Below, piece by piece: positions 1 to 13,020 of a DNA stretch of 64,000 bases; within the stretch, counting starts at the first letter, position 1, and each line of letters starts with the position of its first letter. The stretch covers positions 41,368,698 through 41,432,697 of the forward strand of contig OW121855.1 in assembly GCA_933228895.1 (NCBI GenBank), in the 5' to 3' direction. The notes beneath the pieces are model-generated. The model had not been told where the DNA came from and searched no databases. It was given only the letters and a program-made list of their open reading frames with translations. This stretch comes from Platycnemis pennipes. Lineage: Eukaryota > Arthropoda > Insecta > Odonata > Platycnemididae. The position numbers and the translations under genes were made by a program.

Positions 1-1658
1 CCATATGATACGTTTCTGGAACATCACAAAAATCTAACCCTTCTACCCCTGCCGTGCAACTTATTCATGCAAATTAACGATGAATGAGATTATTTATTTT
101 CGAGTGGTTCCTTCCATATGATACGTTTCTGGAAAGCATTCGTTTCCCTTTATATCTGTAGGTTTAATATTTTGATTCACCAAGCTAGAAGACATTCCTG
201 GCATCCATGTTCCGTAATAGGCGTGCATTACGATTCTCTGTTTTTGGATATTTTATTTATCAATCAAGAAGTCACTTCCAAACGAGAAATTTAGGAGTTT
301 GTTACATAAAATACTCTTTATGTTTGAGGTGTCAGGGAAAAGATTCAAGCGCATTCGTGTAAACCTAAGGAAATTGCTACATTACTAAATCCTATATAGG
401 TTATCCGGCTATAGGTTCAACAAATAGAATACATGCTAAACTTAGATTACCCCGTTTTCAAATAAGATGTTTTGAACTGTTTTATGTAGGAATAAGTAAA
501 GTGTTGTCATGGAAAATAAAAGGCCGTCAACCTTCACTGCAAGCTTTTACTGATTGGTTTATAACGGATTTTCTTGGATACATCAAGATGATCCTGTAAT
601 TGAGGCTTCTAGATATATTCCACCGCAGAAAATTAATCTTTTATGGAGTCACCAGCCGTCAAAAGTGGCGCAGCGATAATGGGTATCATAAATATTCCCG
701 AATGAATTTCCAATGAATACAGAGGCATCCAATGCCTTTTAAATATTCCACCGCGGTCAATTAATCTTCTTATGATCCGTGGCCTATATCCACCGCTATT
801 GTCACTTTTCCAACCCCTCCCATCGCTCCTATTTATCCTGAAATCGCTTTCATGTGTGATCGCGCCCCGGAGTCGGATAGAGACGCCATGGGAAACCAGA
901 AACGCCCCTTGGGAGGGAAAGGATGGGGGAATGGGATGGAGGTCACGTGGTTGGCAGGAGAGGAGACCCTTTATTGGCACGGAACCAGACACGCAAAGTA
1001 ATTAGCTCAGCCGGCTCTTAAGAGGGAGGGGAAATATGGCATAAGCCTGGACGTCATATCCCCGAGCGACGTCGACCAGGACACCAGTGGAACTTCTGAC
1101 TCCCGTTCGGCAATTAGGGATGATTCGAATTTTTCCCCTCCGCCATATTTATGGCCGTTGGCAAGGACGGTATTTTTTGAGTGGCGAGCCGTTATCAAAT
1201 CCTGGCACGAGTGCGTGCACGCACTGAGAAAAGGATTCTCGCTTTCGGCGTTATGGCAGCGGTCCTTCTGAGGCGATATGTTGGGCGTCATCACGGAAAG
1301 GATTGGACGTGCGGAAGAACATAAATTCTGAAATCAACATGTGATGACTGCTAGAAACACATTCTGCTACTTTGGAAACATTTGGAATGAGATTTGTTTT
1401 TAAAACATATTTTGTAGTAGTATTCATAGTAACGGCTACGGTAGTCGGATGTGATGATCCGATGGTCGCAGATTGCAATGCTCTGAGCATGAGTGTTGTA
1501 GTCTTTCTATACTTAGTTTGCCTTAGTACTTAGTAAGGATAAACTGCCCGACAAATCCTTGGCAGAAGGAGCACCATTGAAAAACTAGCTCCTTGAAATC
1601 ATAGTAATGAAGTTTAGAGTAGTATAATATTGCCAATCTTTTTTTTATGCATGATATG

Positions 1659-1740
1659 TAGTGCATGTTTGTTGAGAATTCGCCCCCTCTACACGGATTT
1701 ATGGTGGCTTGCATGGTATTATATAAATGCAGATGTAATG
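1659..1740 (+). mobile_element. LINE 3' tail, decayed second copy
   Basis: The stretch gtgcatgtttgttgag, then cgccccctctacac, ggtggcttgcatggtat and gcagatgta aligns in order with the 3' tail of the LINE at 3150-3234. No coding part remains. Confidence 0.55.
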
Positions 1741-1923
1741 ATTATACCAGAGAATAGATACGACGAACCGACCGATCTCTCTAAGGCTATTGAGATTTTA
1801 GGTAGGAAAATTTACAGGGAATGCTGGAAGTGGAAGTAAAACTCATTTTTATGTTAAGTGTTAAGTAAAATGTTAAGTAACTCGGCGTTTCTTTTGATAC
1901 ACCTTTGTTGAATGACGCCTATT

Positions 1924-2326
1924 CAGTGGCGCACCCAGAATGTTTTTATTTGGAGGGGGGGGGTTTTGGTAACACTTTGCTTATTGCAAAGTGTTACCAA
2001 AAAGTTATTTAAATCAGTATATTAAGAACGATATAGTAAGCCATAATATTTATTACATGTATGAATCCCATAAGTAGCAATATCAGATTTAGAGCCAAAA
2101 ATATTCATAAACTTTTAGGCTTATGCTAAGTTAGTTATGCGTCACGGCACAGATAAAAGGGCCTTCTTTTATCTTTGGCCTAGTCATAATCGAGTAAAAT
2201 GATTCCTATATTTCCAATTGCTGTTACTATGTGACTGTGACTTGACGATTAGAGATTAATATGGGTTTTGTAGAGAGCTAAGAGGGGCCCGGGGCCCCTT
2301 TACCCCCCACCGTGGGTGCGCCACTG
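1924..2326. mobile_element. hAT-type MITE with 8-bp target duplication
   Basis: The element starts CAGTGGCGCACCCA and ends with its exact reverse complement TGGGTGCGCCACTG, giving 14-bp terminal inverted repeats. It is flanked by cgcctatt (1916-1923) and cgtctatt (2327-2334), an 8-bp target duplication with one mismatch. An 8-bp duplication with CAGTGGCG ends is typical of hAT transposons. It is 403 bp long and non-coding, so it must depend on a transposase from elsewhere. It contains a hairpin at 1964-2002. Confidence 0.8.
1964..2002. repeat. Perfect 17-bp hairpin inside the hAT MITE
   Basis: The arms ttttggtaacactttgc (1964-1980) and its exact complement (1986-2002) are split by a 5-base loop, ttatt. 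It lies close to the left end of the element. Confidence 0.9.
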
Positions 2327-2329
2327 CGT

Positions 2330-2515
2330 CTATTGGTCCTTGATTTATCATTCCATTCCGATTGAGTCGTGCCGTTGACGGGGCTTTCAAGGCACTTAGA
2401 TAAGGGCTGCTTTTCCTCAAAAAATCCTATTCCACAGCTAGGAATCGAACCCGGACTCTCGAGATGGGAGGTAAGTGTCATCGTACTATTCACCAAACGC
2501 ACCTGATTACTCAAA
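2330..2515 (-). mobile_element. tRNA-derived SINE
   Basis: On the minus strand a tRNA-like head carries a B-box match, GGTTCGATTCC (2441-2451), with a weak A box upstream. A unique body follows down to the hAT MITE. The tRNA fold is degraded, so this is not a working tRNA gene. Confidence 0.6.
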
Positions 2516-2575
2516 AGAGGTGCAAGAATTGGTATCCGGAGAGAATATGTCGTTTGGTGGAAGCATAGGAACGCT

Positions 2576-2686
2576 GAGGTACGCTGAGTTTGAAAACAAA
2601 TTTACGAGCAATTTGAACTCTATATTTGGATTTGTTACGATAAAATGTAACTCTAGGGCATGTAATTTCCGCTTCGACAATACTGA
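2576..2686 (+). repeat. 111-bp duplicated segment, copy 1
   Basis: This matches 3758-3868 with 3 mismatches and no gaps (97% identity). Both copies keep the same open frame, coding for YAEFENKFT, then FGFVTIKCNSRACNFRFDNT. I do not recognise the peptide. Two of the three differences are synonymous. In this copy a LINE 3' fragment follows immediately. Confidence 0.85.
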
Positions 2687-2689
2687 ATG

Positions 2690-3236
2690 AATTAGGGTTG
2701 ATCAGAGAACTAGACAGTCTGCAGCGTAGAGCAGCTAGGTTCGTTAAAAGGTGTTACGATAGGTTGAGTAGCGTTTCAGAATTAATAAAAGAATTAGGGT
2801 GGGAATCATTATCAGAGCGTAGGTTAAAGTACAGATTGAATCTATTAGAGAAATTTCAATCGGATATATTTACTGAAGATGTTAGGCACATATTAAAAAG
2901 AAACCAGCGTATTATGCTATATTCGACTAGATAAATAAGATTAGAGAGATAGATTGTCGTACCGAAAGATTCAAAATGACATTTTTTCCCCGTACTATAA
3001 GAGAACAGAATAGGCAGCATAGAAAAGGGATAGGTAGGGGAAATATTTTAGAGTATTCTGTAGTGCATGATGCATGTATTAACCCCTCATATACTATAGA
3101 TACTAACAATCTAGTTGCATGAGACACTTTAGTTGCTTATTTGCATGTTAGTAGTGCATGCTTGGTGATCTTCACCCCCTGCCACACACCCTCGCGGTGG
3201 CTTGCAGGGTATCGTGTGGATGTAGATGTAGGAAGA
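2690..3236 (+). mobile_element. LINE 3' fragment (reverse transcriptase C-terminus and tail)
   Basis: The reading frame from about 2692 gives ELDSLQRRAARFVKRCYDR, then SSVSELIKELGWESLSERR, the typical C-terminal region of CR1/jockey-like non-LTR retrotransposons. It breaks at TAG/TAA near 2930 and continues in another frame as DKIREIDCRTERFKMTFFPR. The 3' untranslated tail contains a CCCCCTGCCACAC motif and ends in atgtagatgtag repeats near 3230. It is 5'-truncated, frameshifted and non-functional. Confidence 0.8.
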
Positions 3237-3757
3237 CAAATATAAGGATGAAACTCGACTAATGAGATGTTACAGGCCACGATAGGGAAAATATTGATGG
3301 AAGAAGACAAAATTTGTCGAATACCACGCAATATCGCCAGAATCTACGGATTTCAAAATATTGATGATTGTGTTCATTTCAGGATTTAATGGTATTCGTT
3401 GATCGAAGGAGGAAGGTTTAAAAAAAACTACTGACAGCGGGTGAAATGGATATTTTAAAGCTTTTGCATTCAGGTCACATTGCATGGTAGGACGTTTTAA
3501 TGGGAAAATGCCGAAAGACTGATTAAATATTCCTAGATCTTTGATAGGAGAGTGCAAATATAATGCTGTTTCGTTCATTCTCGGCACGAAAATGATATGC
3601 ACTCAAGCTTTAAGTGGTCCAGTAGTTATAAGCACCTACGATTTATTTCAAATTTAAGTTTGTAGACATTCAGATATTTCTAATTGATAACGATAAATGA
3701 GAATACGCTTCTTGACTCAAAAAGAGAGATCCGTTTCCCTTCTTCCTTTCTGAAAGA

Positions 3758-3868
3758 GAGGTACGCTGAGTTTGAAAACAAATTTACGAACAATTTGAAC
3801 TCTATATTTGGATTTGTTACGATAAAATGTAACTCTAGGGCATGTAATTTCCGTTTCGATAATACTGA
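3758..3868 (+). repeat. 111-bp duplicated segment, copy 2
   Basis: This is the partner of 2576-2686. It follows a pyrimidine-rich run, ttcccttcttcctttc, and gaaagag, which resembles a splice acceptor. The open frame runs on to 4073 in this copy. It may be an exon or part of an unknown repeat; nothing decides this. Confidence 0.8.
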
Positions 3869-3869
3869 C

Positions 3870-6800
3870 TTTACGGTGATTCTGGATTCCTCTCACAGAT
3901 TCATTCCACCCTTTTCCTCACTCTGTGCACGTGTATCGACAGTGCCCCATATGGTCAAAATCCTCAGTAATATTCTGTGCAGGCCTTCAATATGTTCATC
4001 ATTTGTTTTTAATTTTTCACGATATATCCTCTCAGTCTATACGTGTTATCTTTGCATAACTTTTTTATTTTAATTTTTTAGTGTGCCGAATAGGCTGTCA
4101 TAGTTTATAAATGCTGACTACTGGGAAATTTTCAATAACTAATTCTCAAATACCTTTAAATATTTTAGTTTAATGACACCCTCAGTTGCCTCAGTTCCAT
4201 GCTCACCACGTGGTTGTGTTTCCTAAGTAATCAAAGGAGAAAATTACATGCTACACCATTAGGAGATTGTTTTTCACCATAGAATAATCTGTATATGGAT
4301 TATTGGTGGCAATATTCAGGATGTGAAAGTCAATTCCTAACGCCACTTTGTCTCTAGTTTCCTGAAAATCATTCAGATTGAGTTCAACTGTAGGAGCCGA
4401 ATCATATACCTCGTTTTTTAAAATGATTTTTCTAGTCATTAGCTTGGCACATAACATATTGGTCTGCCACCGGTACCTTCAAGATTTAGATGATGAAATA
4501 TTTCTGCGATACGATACATACGTTCCGACCCTTCAAGATAATATTTTTGTCAAGTACCTATTTAACTGAAGTCAGGCAAACGCGTCGTCAAGAGAGTCTG
4601 GCATTTACGAGTATACAAGTGAGTTCAAAGGTTTAGATTTGATAAATAACACTTCATATTCGTATGATATTTTTTAGCATTCAACGGAATAACAAAACTA
4701 TTTATGTGTTTATTTAACTAGCTTCGTTCCGCATGTTATCACAATTAGAAACCGAAGTGAAATTGTGGAAACCCTTTTACCAGGTACCTTTGATACCTCA
4801 GGTCTGGATTTTGCTCATTTATGCGGCTTTATAATAAAGTAGGGAAACGCTGTATTCTGTTTATTGAGAAAACAAGCATTTGTTTATGCAATGCATTTTG
4901 TGATAACCTAGTTGGGCAACAATTCCATATTACTGGCGAATAATATTTATTATCGGCTAAGAAAATCATATTCCTCGTTACTCTCTTTTCTGGATGTTTT
5001 GCTGAACTTCAACTGAGCAATTTCAGCGTACATCAATGTTGATTTTTGTTTGAGTTCCGCAAAGCGGGTCAAATCTAGCATTGATTAGCGCTCATGCATT
5101 GATTACAATGCTTGAAACCAGGTCTGAGTTTCGTAAAACCGTCCTCCCCATGCCTTTCTATTCTGCATGCGACTAGGTATAGTTTCAACTCTTTAATTCC
5201 CAACGATCCTTTTTAGAATGTTATCACATTTTTAAGAGTTTTTCTCCTTCTCTGCAACGCTTGGGAGCGGTCTACATTCCCTATGAGACCCAAACTCAAA
5301 TCGCCAACGCTTCAGCTGCTGAAATATAAGACAAGGTTTGCGATTGCTTAATAATATTTTTAAATTTTTGTCCATTTACCATAAGATAACAAGTGAAAGT
5401 TGGAGATTCAATTTTCATGTGTATTGAAATATTTCGATTATTTTTGGATTTCGTTTCACGTGATATTCAAAAGCAGGGGCTCCTCTCAAGGGACTGTTTT
5501 CAGGAGATTTACCACCTGGAATTGATGCCCTTGTCAACTGTCATATTCACACGTAACGGTTTTTTGTGTATTTTTCTATAGACAAGAGTGGATTATCAGA
5601 CAGTGACGGCAATGACGAAGTAATAAACTAGTCTTAGTTACATTGGGATCGTCCCACAGGTCCAACACCTCCGGGCCAAGAACGCACCGTGTCGATTTAA
5701 ATGACTGGATATCGAACCGCCTTGTCATTGACGTCAGTGTTTTTTCACGGGTGGGCTCCGTTTTTATTTTATGCTCGTTAGACATGTGCTCCTTTGCATC
5801 AGGCTTTTGTTCTTCCACGCGTGTCATTTAAATTATTGTTCAGTATCATCGCCTCAGAAAAAGCAATTTCAAACATTTCCGGGCCCCCATTTAAGGAATC
5901 GGAAGCGGTGTTCGCTGGAGGAATAAGGAGGGGCAACTACAGCAGTTACTGCGAAGGGTCGCCGTTCTCTCTCTCCCTCTCCACATTCAATCCGGAACTC
6001 TTTTGAGTTTCCGCGTGAGTGGGCGGTCTCCTCGTTCCCGTACACCACCCTCCTCTCCCACTCCCTGGGTACACACGCGCAAGCAACACCCACGCACACA
6101 CAATAAATGTCTGCAAAGTATATAATTTGTGCATGACCGATACATATGTACCGGATACAAAACCCAGGTCCTTATTTTTTTCGATAATGGCTACATATTT
6201 ATTTCGCCGTATGCATCTCGATTTTCCAGCTCATCGTAATGTTTTTCTATATTGTTCTGTTTGATTGTTTATTTGTTATTATTATTTTTTTGGTTCTATA
6301 CATTTCTATATTTTATACTTGAAACGATAGTTGACTGATTTGAAGAGCATCTTTGTCTTTGCGCGAAGAATTTAATGACGCCATCAACTTGGAAATAACA
6401 TTTCAATTTCAATCTATTTCCTATTCATATAAAGCTTTTCACACCGCCATTCTTTTCATAGATTTGTTTTTTTTCGACTGAAACTAGTGGGGATTGTAAA
6501 TGGAATCCGAATCGTCTTTATCCCTTGCTTTTTAAAAAGTGACACAAATATTTCATTGTGAAATCGAAATATCTTACTGAAGATTCAAAACCCAAGGTAT
6601 GGCAAAAATCTGTACTATGTCAAGCTTAACGAGCATTTACAGTTAGCCTCGGGTCAGTGGCTTTCCCCCATCACTTTGAGAGAGCCTTGGACCGGAAGGA
6701 GAAGGGTAGGGACAGGATTGTAAGGGGATGGTGGAGGAGTGAAGATTAATCTGCTGATGACGAAATACTACATACAACCTTGCTTTGAAATGCTGAAGTT

Positions 6801-8470
6801 CGCACAGTATTCAAGAAAGCAGTAAGTTTCCCATGAAAATGCAGTTACTACCAGGTGTTGAAAGGCAGTACTTTTTCCCCCTCCCCCACGACACCTGTCC
6901 TAAAGTAAACTTCGTCAATACCAAAATATTTTTTTTCAAATATTGTGTTTCATTGATTTACTTATGTAAAACTGCGTGACTATTAGACCGGGCGTTATTA
7001 TATCAGTATATGAACATATGGAGAATGCATTATCGTATTATATTGTACCGAAATGTTCATAGATATTACCCCGAGTGTTTTCACGTAGTCATTAAAATAG
7101 TTACATCGTTTAAATTGCAGCCGCGCCTTTCAAGAAATCGCATCAGCTCCCTCAGACGGCTGATTCGGAAACTGCGGCGACCGACCGCCGCGGATGTGGG
7201 AAATGTTGGTGCGGGTGCCTCCCCTTTTCCTGGAGGGCTTCCGTGAGCCGACGCCAGATGGCGGGACAGTCGCTTCCATTTCCCCCCTCCATGATCGTTT
7301 TGGTACCGTCTCCGTGCGAGAGCTTCCGGAACGAGCCGACAGATAGCACCAAGATACAAGCTCCATTCCCCCTCCTGAGTGCGCAGCCCTTATCTCTTGC
7401 TCACCCTCTCCAGCACCAACCGTCCCCGTAATGCTTGCATATCCCACTTCCGAGTGTCTATGCACCCACGACGCCGGAAATGAGAGACGATTACGAGAAA
7501 TGAGTGCAACATCAAGCTCACTGAAACGTTTTTTTTTAATATCTCTTCATATTCGTCAGCCATTGAGCAAGCTCAACTAAACTAAACGTTCTGAAGCACG
7601 TAATAATTAAGGGTATTCTTCAATCATTATTTCATCCGTGACGACGAGTTCAGCACACATAGAAAACGTTGCTGACTCGATGACCGATGTTTTTATTCTG
7701 AATGCTCGGCGCTAAACGAAATCCCTTGGCTTTAAATTACGGATCAATTTTGTCCTGGGGAAATCGACGAATAATATAATCCAAACGCGGCTGGAGTCCT
7801 GTTCAAATCCTTTTATAAATATTCAGATAATAATAATGCCCTCCCACCGTATCCCCGGGAACCAATACATTTACGAGAATTTCATTACTTGTAAATCATA
7901 TTGCTCGGTCTGCTGTCATTTCAAATGAAATATCGATCGAAAGTAAATTAAATTCAAATCATATGATTTTTTTGGTAAAAATATCAAAGTTGTCTTGCAA
8001 TCAATCTCGTTTATAAAAAGAATGTAGGTCATCTGTTTAAACCATGCCTGATCATTTGAAAGCAAAAAAAAGCATATTGTTTTCCATTTTCGCCCCTGGA
8101 ATATTAGTACCAACTTTCAAAATAATATAATTTTTGTAAAGGCTTCGTCTATAGCGTTATAAAAGTACTCTGTGAGTTCCCAAATCAGCCCCAGTGGATT
8201 AAGCTAGAACTTTAAAACTTCAGGATAGAATTCCAATTTACAATGACCAAAACAATTCAAAGACTGATTATTTTTTAGCGTGCCCATTGCATGGTTAAAA
8301 ATACGTTTAAGTCTAATTACAGTATTGAACCTTGAATATAAATAATTCTAAATGCAATATATTACGACAAACACATATTTCATTTACGACAAGCGCCCAC
8401 GAATTTCATACACATTAATTATTTCTCTTTAAAGCAAATAATCCCCTACATTAATTTTGGAAATCAAGTC
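3870..8470. other. No supported gene; AT-rich with CpG-rich patches
   Basis: No coding exon was recognised. GC-rich patches occur at about 5640-6080 (with CT and CA microsatellite-like runs) and 7130-7440. The 7130-7440 patch follows an acceptor-like ttaaattgcag, but the frame behind it matches nothing known. Confidence 0.5.
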
Positions 8471-8474
8471 GTAG

Positions 8475-8645
8475 TTATAGCTGGAGTCCTGACCTCCCTG
8501 GGGGAGATCGTTGAATATTTCCAAATGAAAAAAGTTTTCTTCAATGGGAATCAAACCACGTTCCTTTTGTGTACCGGGTCAATACGCAGACCAAACGCTA
8601 TCATGGATACCTGGTTCCCATGTCAATTTTAGGAGGCAAAGTAGG
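8475..8645 (-). mobile_element. tRNA-derived SINE
   Basis: On the minus strand an A-box-like TAGCGTTTGG is followed about 40 bases later by a B-box-like GTTTGATTCCC (8545-8555). The body runs on to lower positions. Short match, moderate support. Confidence 0.45.
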
Positions 8646-9512
8646 AGCTCTCATTTGTGTTGTGATCCTTCAGGGCGGCATTCCTAAGACGGAATTGGAC
8701 TTCTTTGAAGTCAATTACGCCCAACAAACCCTATCAAGTCAAAGTTTCATGGTTCGATTCCGGTTTAGTTCAATAGATTTAGGATTCTTCTAGAGTAAGT
8801 CAAATTTAGGATGAGGAATCGATACAGTTACAATACTTTGATTCATTTTTGGCTTATGATACCATTCATTCCTGACATCGATAAGGTTCGATAAAAACCT
8901 TCGTGATGGGTAAAAAATATTTCTAAACGAGATTTTTTCGGTTCAACCCTCATTTTAATAATTATACCCTCTAAATATATGTAAATACTAAGCAGTTATT
9001 CGTTTGCTTTACAAAAAAACTCATTTTCATGCAACTTACTTCAGACAATCGGCTAATATACGGACAAGGCGCTAGAACCAAAAATTAGGAAATTTATGTG
9101 TGATGCCAACATTTTTTACAAATCTCTTTCATAACATCTTGCATTAAATCATTTACTACTGATTTCTCAAAATCTTCAGTTTGGTTCTCGCCCCCGCTCT
9201 TTTAAAGTAAACTTGTGCGTTCAGGCTAGTGATGGAAAGAAGGCGTCCTTTTCGAATAAAAAATAAAACCCAGCTTCCCCAAAGGAGAGCGCTGTCTTTC
9301 ATTTTGTTCGGGTGTAACCAAATAGCCCTGTCGTCGAGCAATAAAGGAAAAATAATATTTTGAGCGTTGAAAAGAAAGTTTTGCTGGCGAATATTTTCCC
9401 GACGGTATTTCCACTGTTTCTTAAATAAAGAAGAAAAAAAATTATGTGTCGGGGGAAAATAATTTTCGATTTTCCGGTGGCACAATAAATTTGGGGAATC
9501 ATTTAGTCTTAA

Positions 9513-9742
9513 GGCCGATTTACACGATACAATTTTTCTACAATTTCTTGTACAAACGCTTGTATGAGGAAATTGTACCATGTAAAGCGGCAAATTGTGT
9601 GAACGCTTGTGCGAATGGCTGAATGACTGAACGGAAAATAGAACCTGTTCTAATTTCATTCAGACAGACATACAATTTCGTTCAGTTTCTACATGTGTTT
9701 GTACAATAAATTGTACAAAAAATTGTATCGTGTAAAGTGGCC
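9513..9742. mobile_element. MITE with GGCC-TTTACACGATAC ends
   Basis: The left end GGCCGATTTACACGATAC and the right end, read on the minus strand as GGCCACTTTACACGATAC, are imperfect inverted repeats that stay similar for about 46 bp. The element is 230 bp. Flanks are ttaa and ttca, perhaps a worn TTAA or TTA target duplication. The superfamily is uncertain (Harbinger-like or piggyBac-like). Confidence 0.65.
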
Positions 9743-10190
9743 TTCAAAGATATCGCCGTCATTATAAGGTTTTTTCATGTTTTCCTAACAATGTTTAGCA
9801 TTTGCAATCAGGGAATTCCAATTCTATTCGACCTATTAATGACAATACAAAATTAACTCAAGAAAGTGTTTACTCTGCAATAGGCTAGTTTCCTTCATAA
9901 AATAAAAGAGAATGCATTAACTGCGATTCGTGCCCCGCCATCAATTCATTTTACGCAAATGAATTTGGACTTAGAATTGCCAGTTTGCTATAAAATTAAA
10001 TGTTAATTACAAGGTCATTTGAAAAAGCTTAGAAATGGCGGGATGCGCTGCATTGTTGCTGACGTACAAGGTATAGAGGATCAAATTCATAATCTCAACT
10101 ACAGTCTCGCTTCCACTGCTAAAATTCCCACAACAAGTCAAACTGGTGTGCGGATTCAACCTGCAAAGTTGGTATTACACGCTGTATACC

Positions 10191-13020
10191 GCATCAGCAT
10201 CATTGGCTAACAATCCTAGGATTGGTTTGACGCAGCTTTCGACTCGGATTCTTCTATCGGCCAACCTATTTATATTTACATAACTCCTCTCTTTTATAAC
10301 CCTTGCAACCTGTTCCATGTATCTCATACGAGGCCTGCCTTTTCCAATCGTCCCGTTCACTTTTCCCTCGACGATTTTCTTCATCAGGCCATCGTGTCTC
10401 AGATCGGCCAGATATGAGCGATTAAGTTGTCCCTACTTCTTTTTAGAGTTGTCAGCTGACTTCTCTTTTCTCCCACTCTTCTTAAGACTTCTTCGTTTGT
10501 CACTCGATCGATCCATTTTATCTTCATCATTGTTCTGTAGCACCACATTTCAAATGCTTCTACCCTTTTGTTCTCTGCCGCTGTAATCGTCCATGCCTCA
10601 CTGCCGTAAGGAAACATGCTCCAGATGTATGTTCTGAGGAAATGTTTCCTTACTTCTACGCTTGTATTCCAGCTGTGAGGAGATTCTTCTTTTGATAGAA
10701 TGCCCTCTTTGCCTGGGCTATTCTACTATTTCTTTCTTGCTTCGTCCATCATTTGTTACTCGGCTTCCTAGGTAACAGAATTCTTTCACTTCATCAAGCT
10801 TTTGTTTTCCTAGTTTGCCATTGGTTTTGGCCTCTTCTCTTTTACTGCACATCAATATCTAAGCCTTCTTCTTATTTATCTTCAGCTGATATCTGGCCAT
10901 TGTCCTTTCCATGGTTACTAGAATCTTGTTCAGATCCCTCTCTGTCTCTGCTATGAGTGCTATGTCATCAGCGAATCGCAGCATGCTGATTGTTTCTTCG
11001 TGGATGTTCACTCCAGAACACTTCTCCTTGATTTCGTTGATGGCTCTCTCGAATTAAACATTAAAAAATACTGGAGACAGTGCACAGCCTTGACTCACTC
11101 CTTTCCTTATTCTTGCTTCTTCACAGCTGGTCTTGATTTAATCACAGCTACTTGGTTTTTATACAAACTGTGGATAATTCCTCGATCATTGTAGGACACT
11201 CCAATTCATTTCAGAATATCAAGCATTAAATTCCAATACATGTTATCAAAAGCCTTCTCTAAGTCCACAAATGCAATGTAGGTCTGTTTGTTCTTCTCCG
11301 TTCTCTTCTTTATGAGCAGAGAATGGGTCAGAGAGCCTATGGGCCAATATTGCCTCTCTTGTACCCTTACTTTTTCTTAATCCAAATTCATCTTCATCTA
11401 GGAACTCCTCTGATTTTCGTTCTATTCGTCTGTAGATGATCCTTGTCAATATCTTCGATGCATGTGTTGTCAGGCCTATAGTTGTAAAATATTCGCATTT
11501 CTCCTCTCTCTTCTTTTTGGGAAAAGAAATGATGATATATTTCTCGAAGTCCCTGGGCATTTCTCCTGTTGAGTACATGTCGCAGATGGTCTTGTACAGA
11601 TGGGGTAATGTCTTCTCTCCTGAATTTTTTTTAGTTCAGCAGTAATGCCATCAATTGCAGAAGCCTTATTCGTGAGAAGGTCCTTTACTACAGCGTCAAA
11701 TTCCGATCTTAATATTGATGATCCCATATCATCCTCTTCTACTTCTTCTATTTCCTCTTCCATCAGTTTCGTGCTGAGATTTTTTCCGTTGTATAACTCT
11801 TCCACATATTCTTTCCATCTCTTCACTTTGTCTTCATTTTCAGTCAAAAGTTCTCCATTCTTGTCCCTTATGGCATTGCATCTTAAGCTCCGTTCTTTGA
11901 AGTGGTTCCTCACTATCCTATAGGCAGTTTCCACCTTTCCAAGTGCAAGGTTGCTTTGTACATCTTCGCATAGATTTTTCAACCACATCTCTCTAGCTTT
12001 TCTTGCATTACGACTTATTTCGTTCCTTATTCTTTTGTAGCAAAGCTGCCCTTCTTCAGTTTTCGCATTCTTGTACTTTCTTCTTTCTTCAATCAATTCT
12101 AAGACTTCCTCCGTGATCCATGGCTTCTTCTTGCCAACTTTTCTTCTTGCAAGAACTTCTTTTTCGGCTTCCTGTAGCCCACAATTAATATTTTCCCAGT
12201 GCTCATCCACTGATTTCTCATTCAGGTCTTTTCCTATGTTGTTTTCCGCTGTTTTCTGAAATACCTGCTGGTGTTGAGCTTTCTTTAGTTTTTCTATTTG
12301 CTATTGGTTCTTCATTGTTTTCTTCAACTTCTTGAATTTTAGATGGCATTTCATCATTACTGCATCAAGGTCACTGTCGATGTCTGCCCCAGGGTAGCTT
12401 TTGCAGTCCTCCACCTGGTTCATAAATTTCTGTTTCACTAAATTGTAGTCCAATTGATATCTTCTTTTGTCTCCCGGCATTTTACAAGTGTACCTTCTTC
12501 GGATATGGTTTTTAAACAACGCGTTGGCAACCACTAACTTATGCTGTGTGCAGAACTCCAGTAGTCTTTCTCGTTTTTCATCTCGATTACACAATTTCCC
12601 AGTTATTCTTCCATCTTGGCCTTCGCCGACGACCGCGTTCCAATCTCCTAAAATAATTAGGTTTCGTAGACATCTTCCACTTCTTCATCTTTGTAGTCCA
12701 TCGTAGGCATGTAAACCTGGACCACTACGGTATCTACAGGTTTGGTCTCGATCTTCACCATCGTTATCCTTTCATTGTACTGCAGGAAGCCCTTCACACG
12801 AATTCCGACGCTCTTACTCAGCATTATGCCTACTCCAGCATTACCATTTAATGATCCTGTATGTATAATCCTGTAGCTTCCACTCCAAAAGTCTCCTTCT
12901 TCGGGCCACTTCATTTTGCTGAATCCTAATTCGTCAAGGTCCATTCTTTGCATTTCCACCTATAGGTTTTCCAGTTTTCCGCAGGTCCGAAGCTATCTCA
13001 CGTTCACGTTTCCACCCTAA
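10191..13020 (-). mobile_element. RTE-like LINE, nearly complete but broken
   Basis: This minus-strand copy keeps, in order, an apurinic endonuclease domain and a reverse transcriptase. The endonuclease has WNVR-like residues with stops near 13000, then GNAGVGIMLSKSVGIRV and KMPGDKRRYQLDY. The RT has TRIIYRRIERKSEEFL and a catalytic FADD box at 10964-10975. The C-terminal region reads MMKIKWIDRVTNEEVLRR and GRPRMRYMEQ. Frameshifts and stops interrupt it at many points, so no complete protein can be made. The 3' end has ATGATGCTGATG-like repeats, a feature of RTE elements. Arthropod databases often list the endonuclease as a craniofacial-development-protein-2-like protein. It is the longest of three copies here. 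Confidence 0.85.

Noticed and set aside
9156..9659. 167-residue minus-strand open frame
   Set aside because: It runs through half of a MITE and has no recognisable domain.
11645..12259. Plus-strand open frames across the LINE
   Set aside because: They are antisense shadows of the minus-strand endonuclease and reverse transcriptase.
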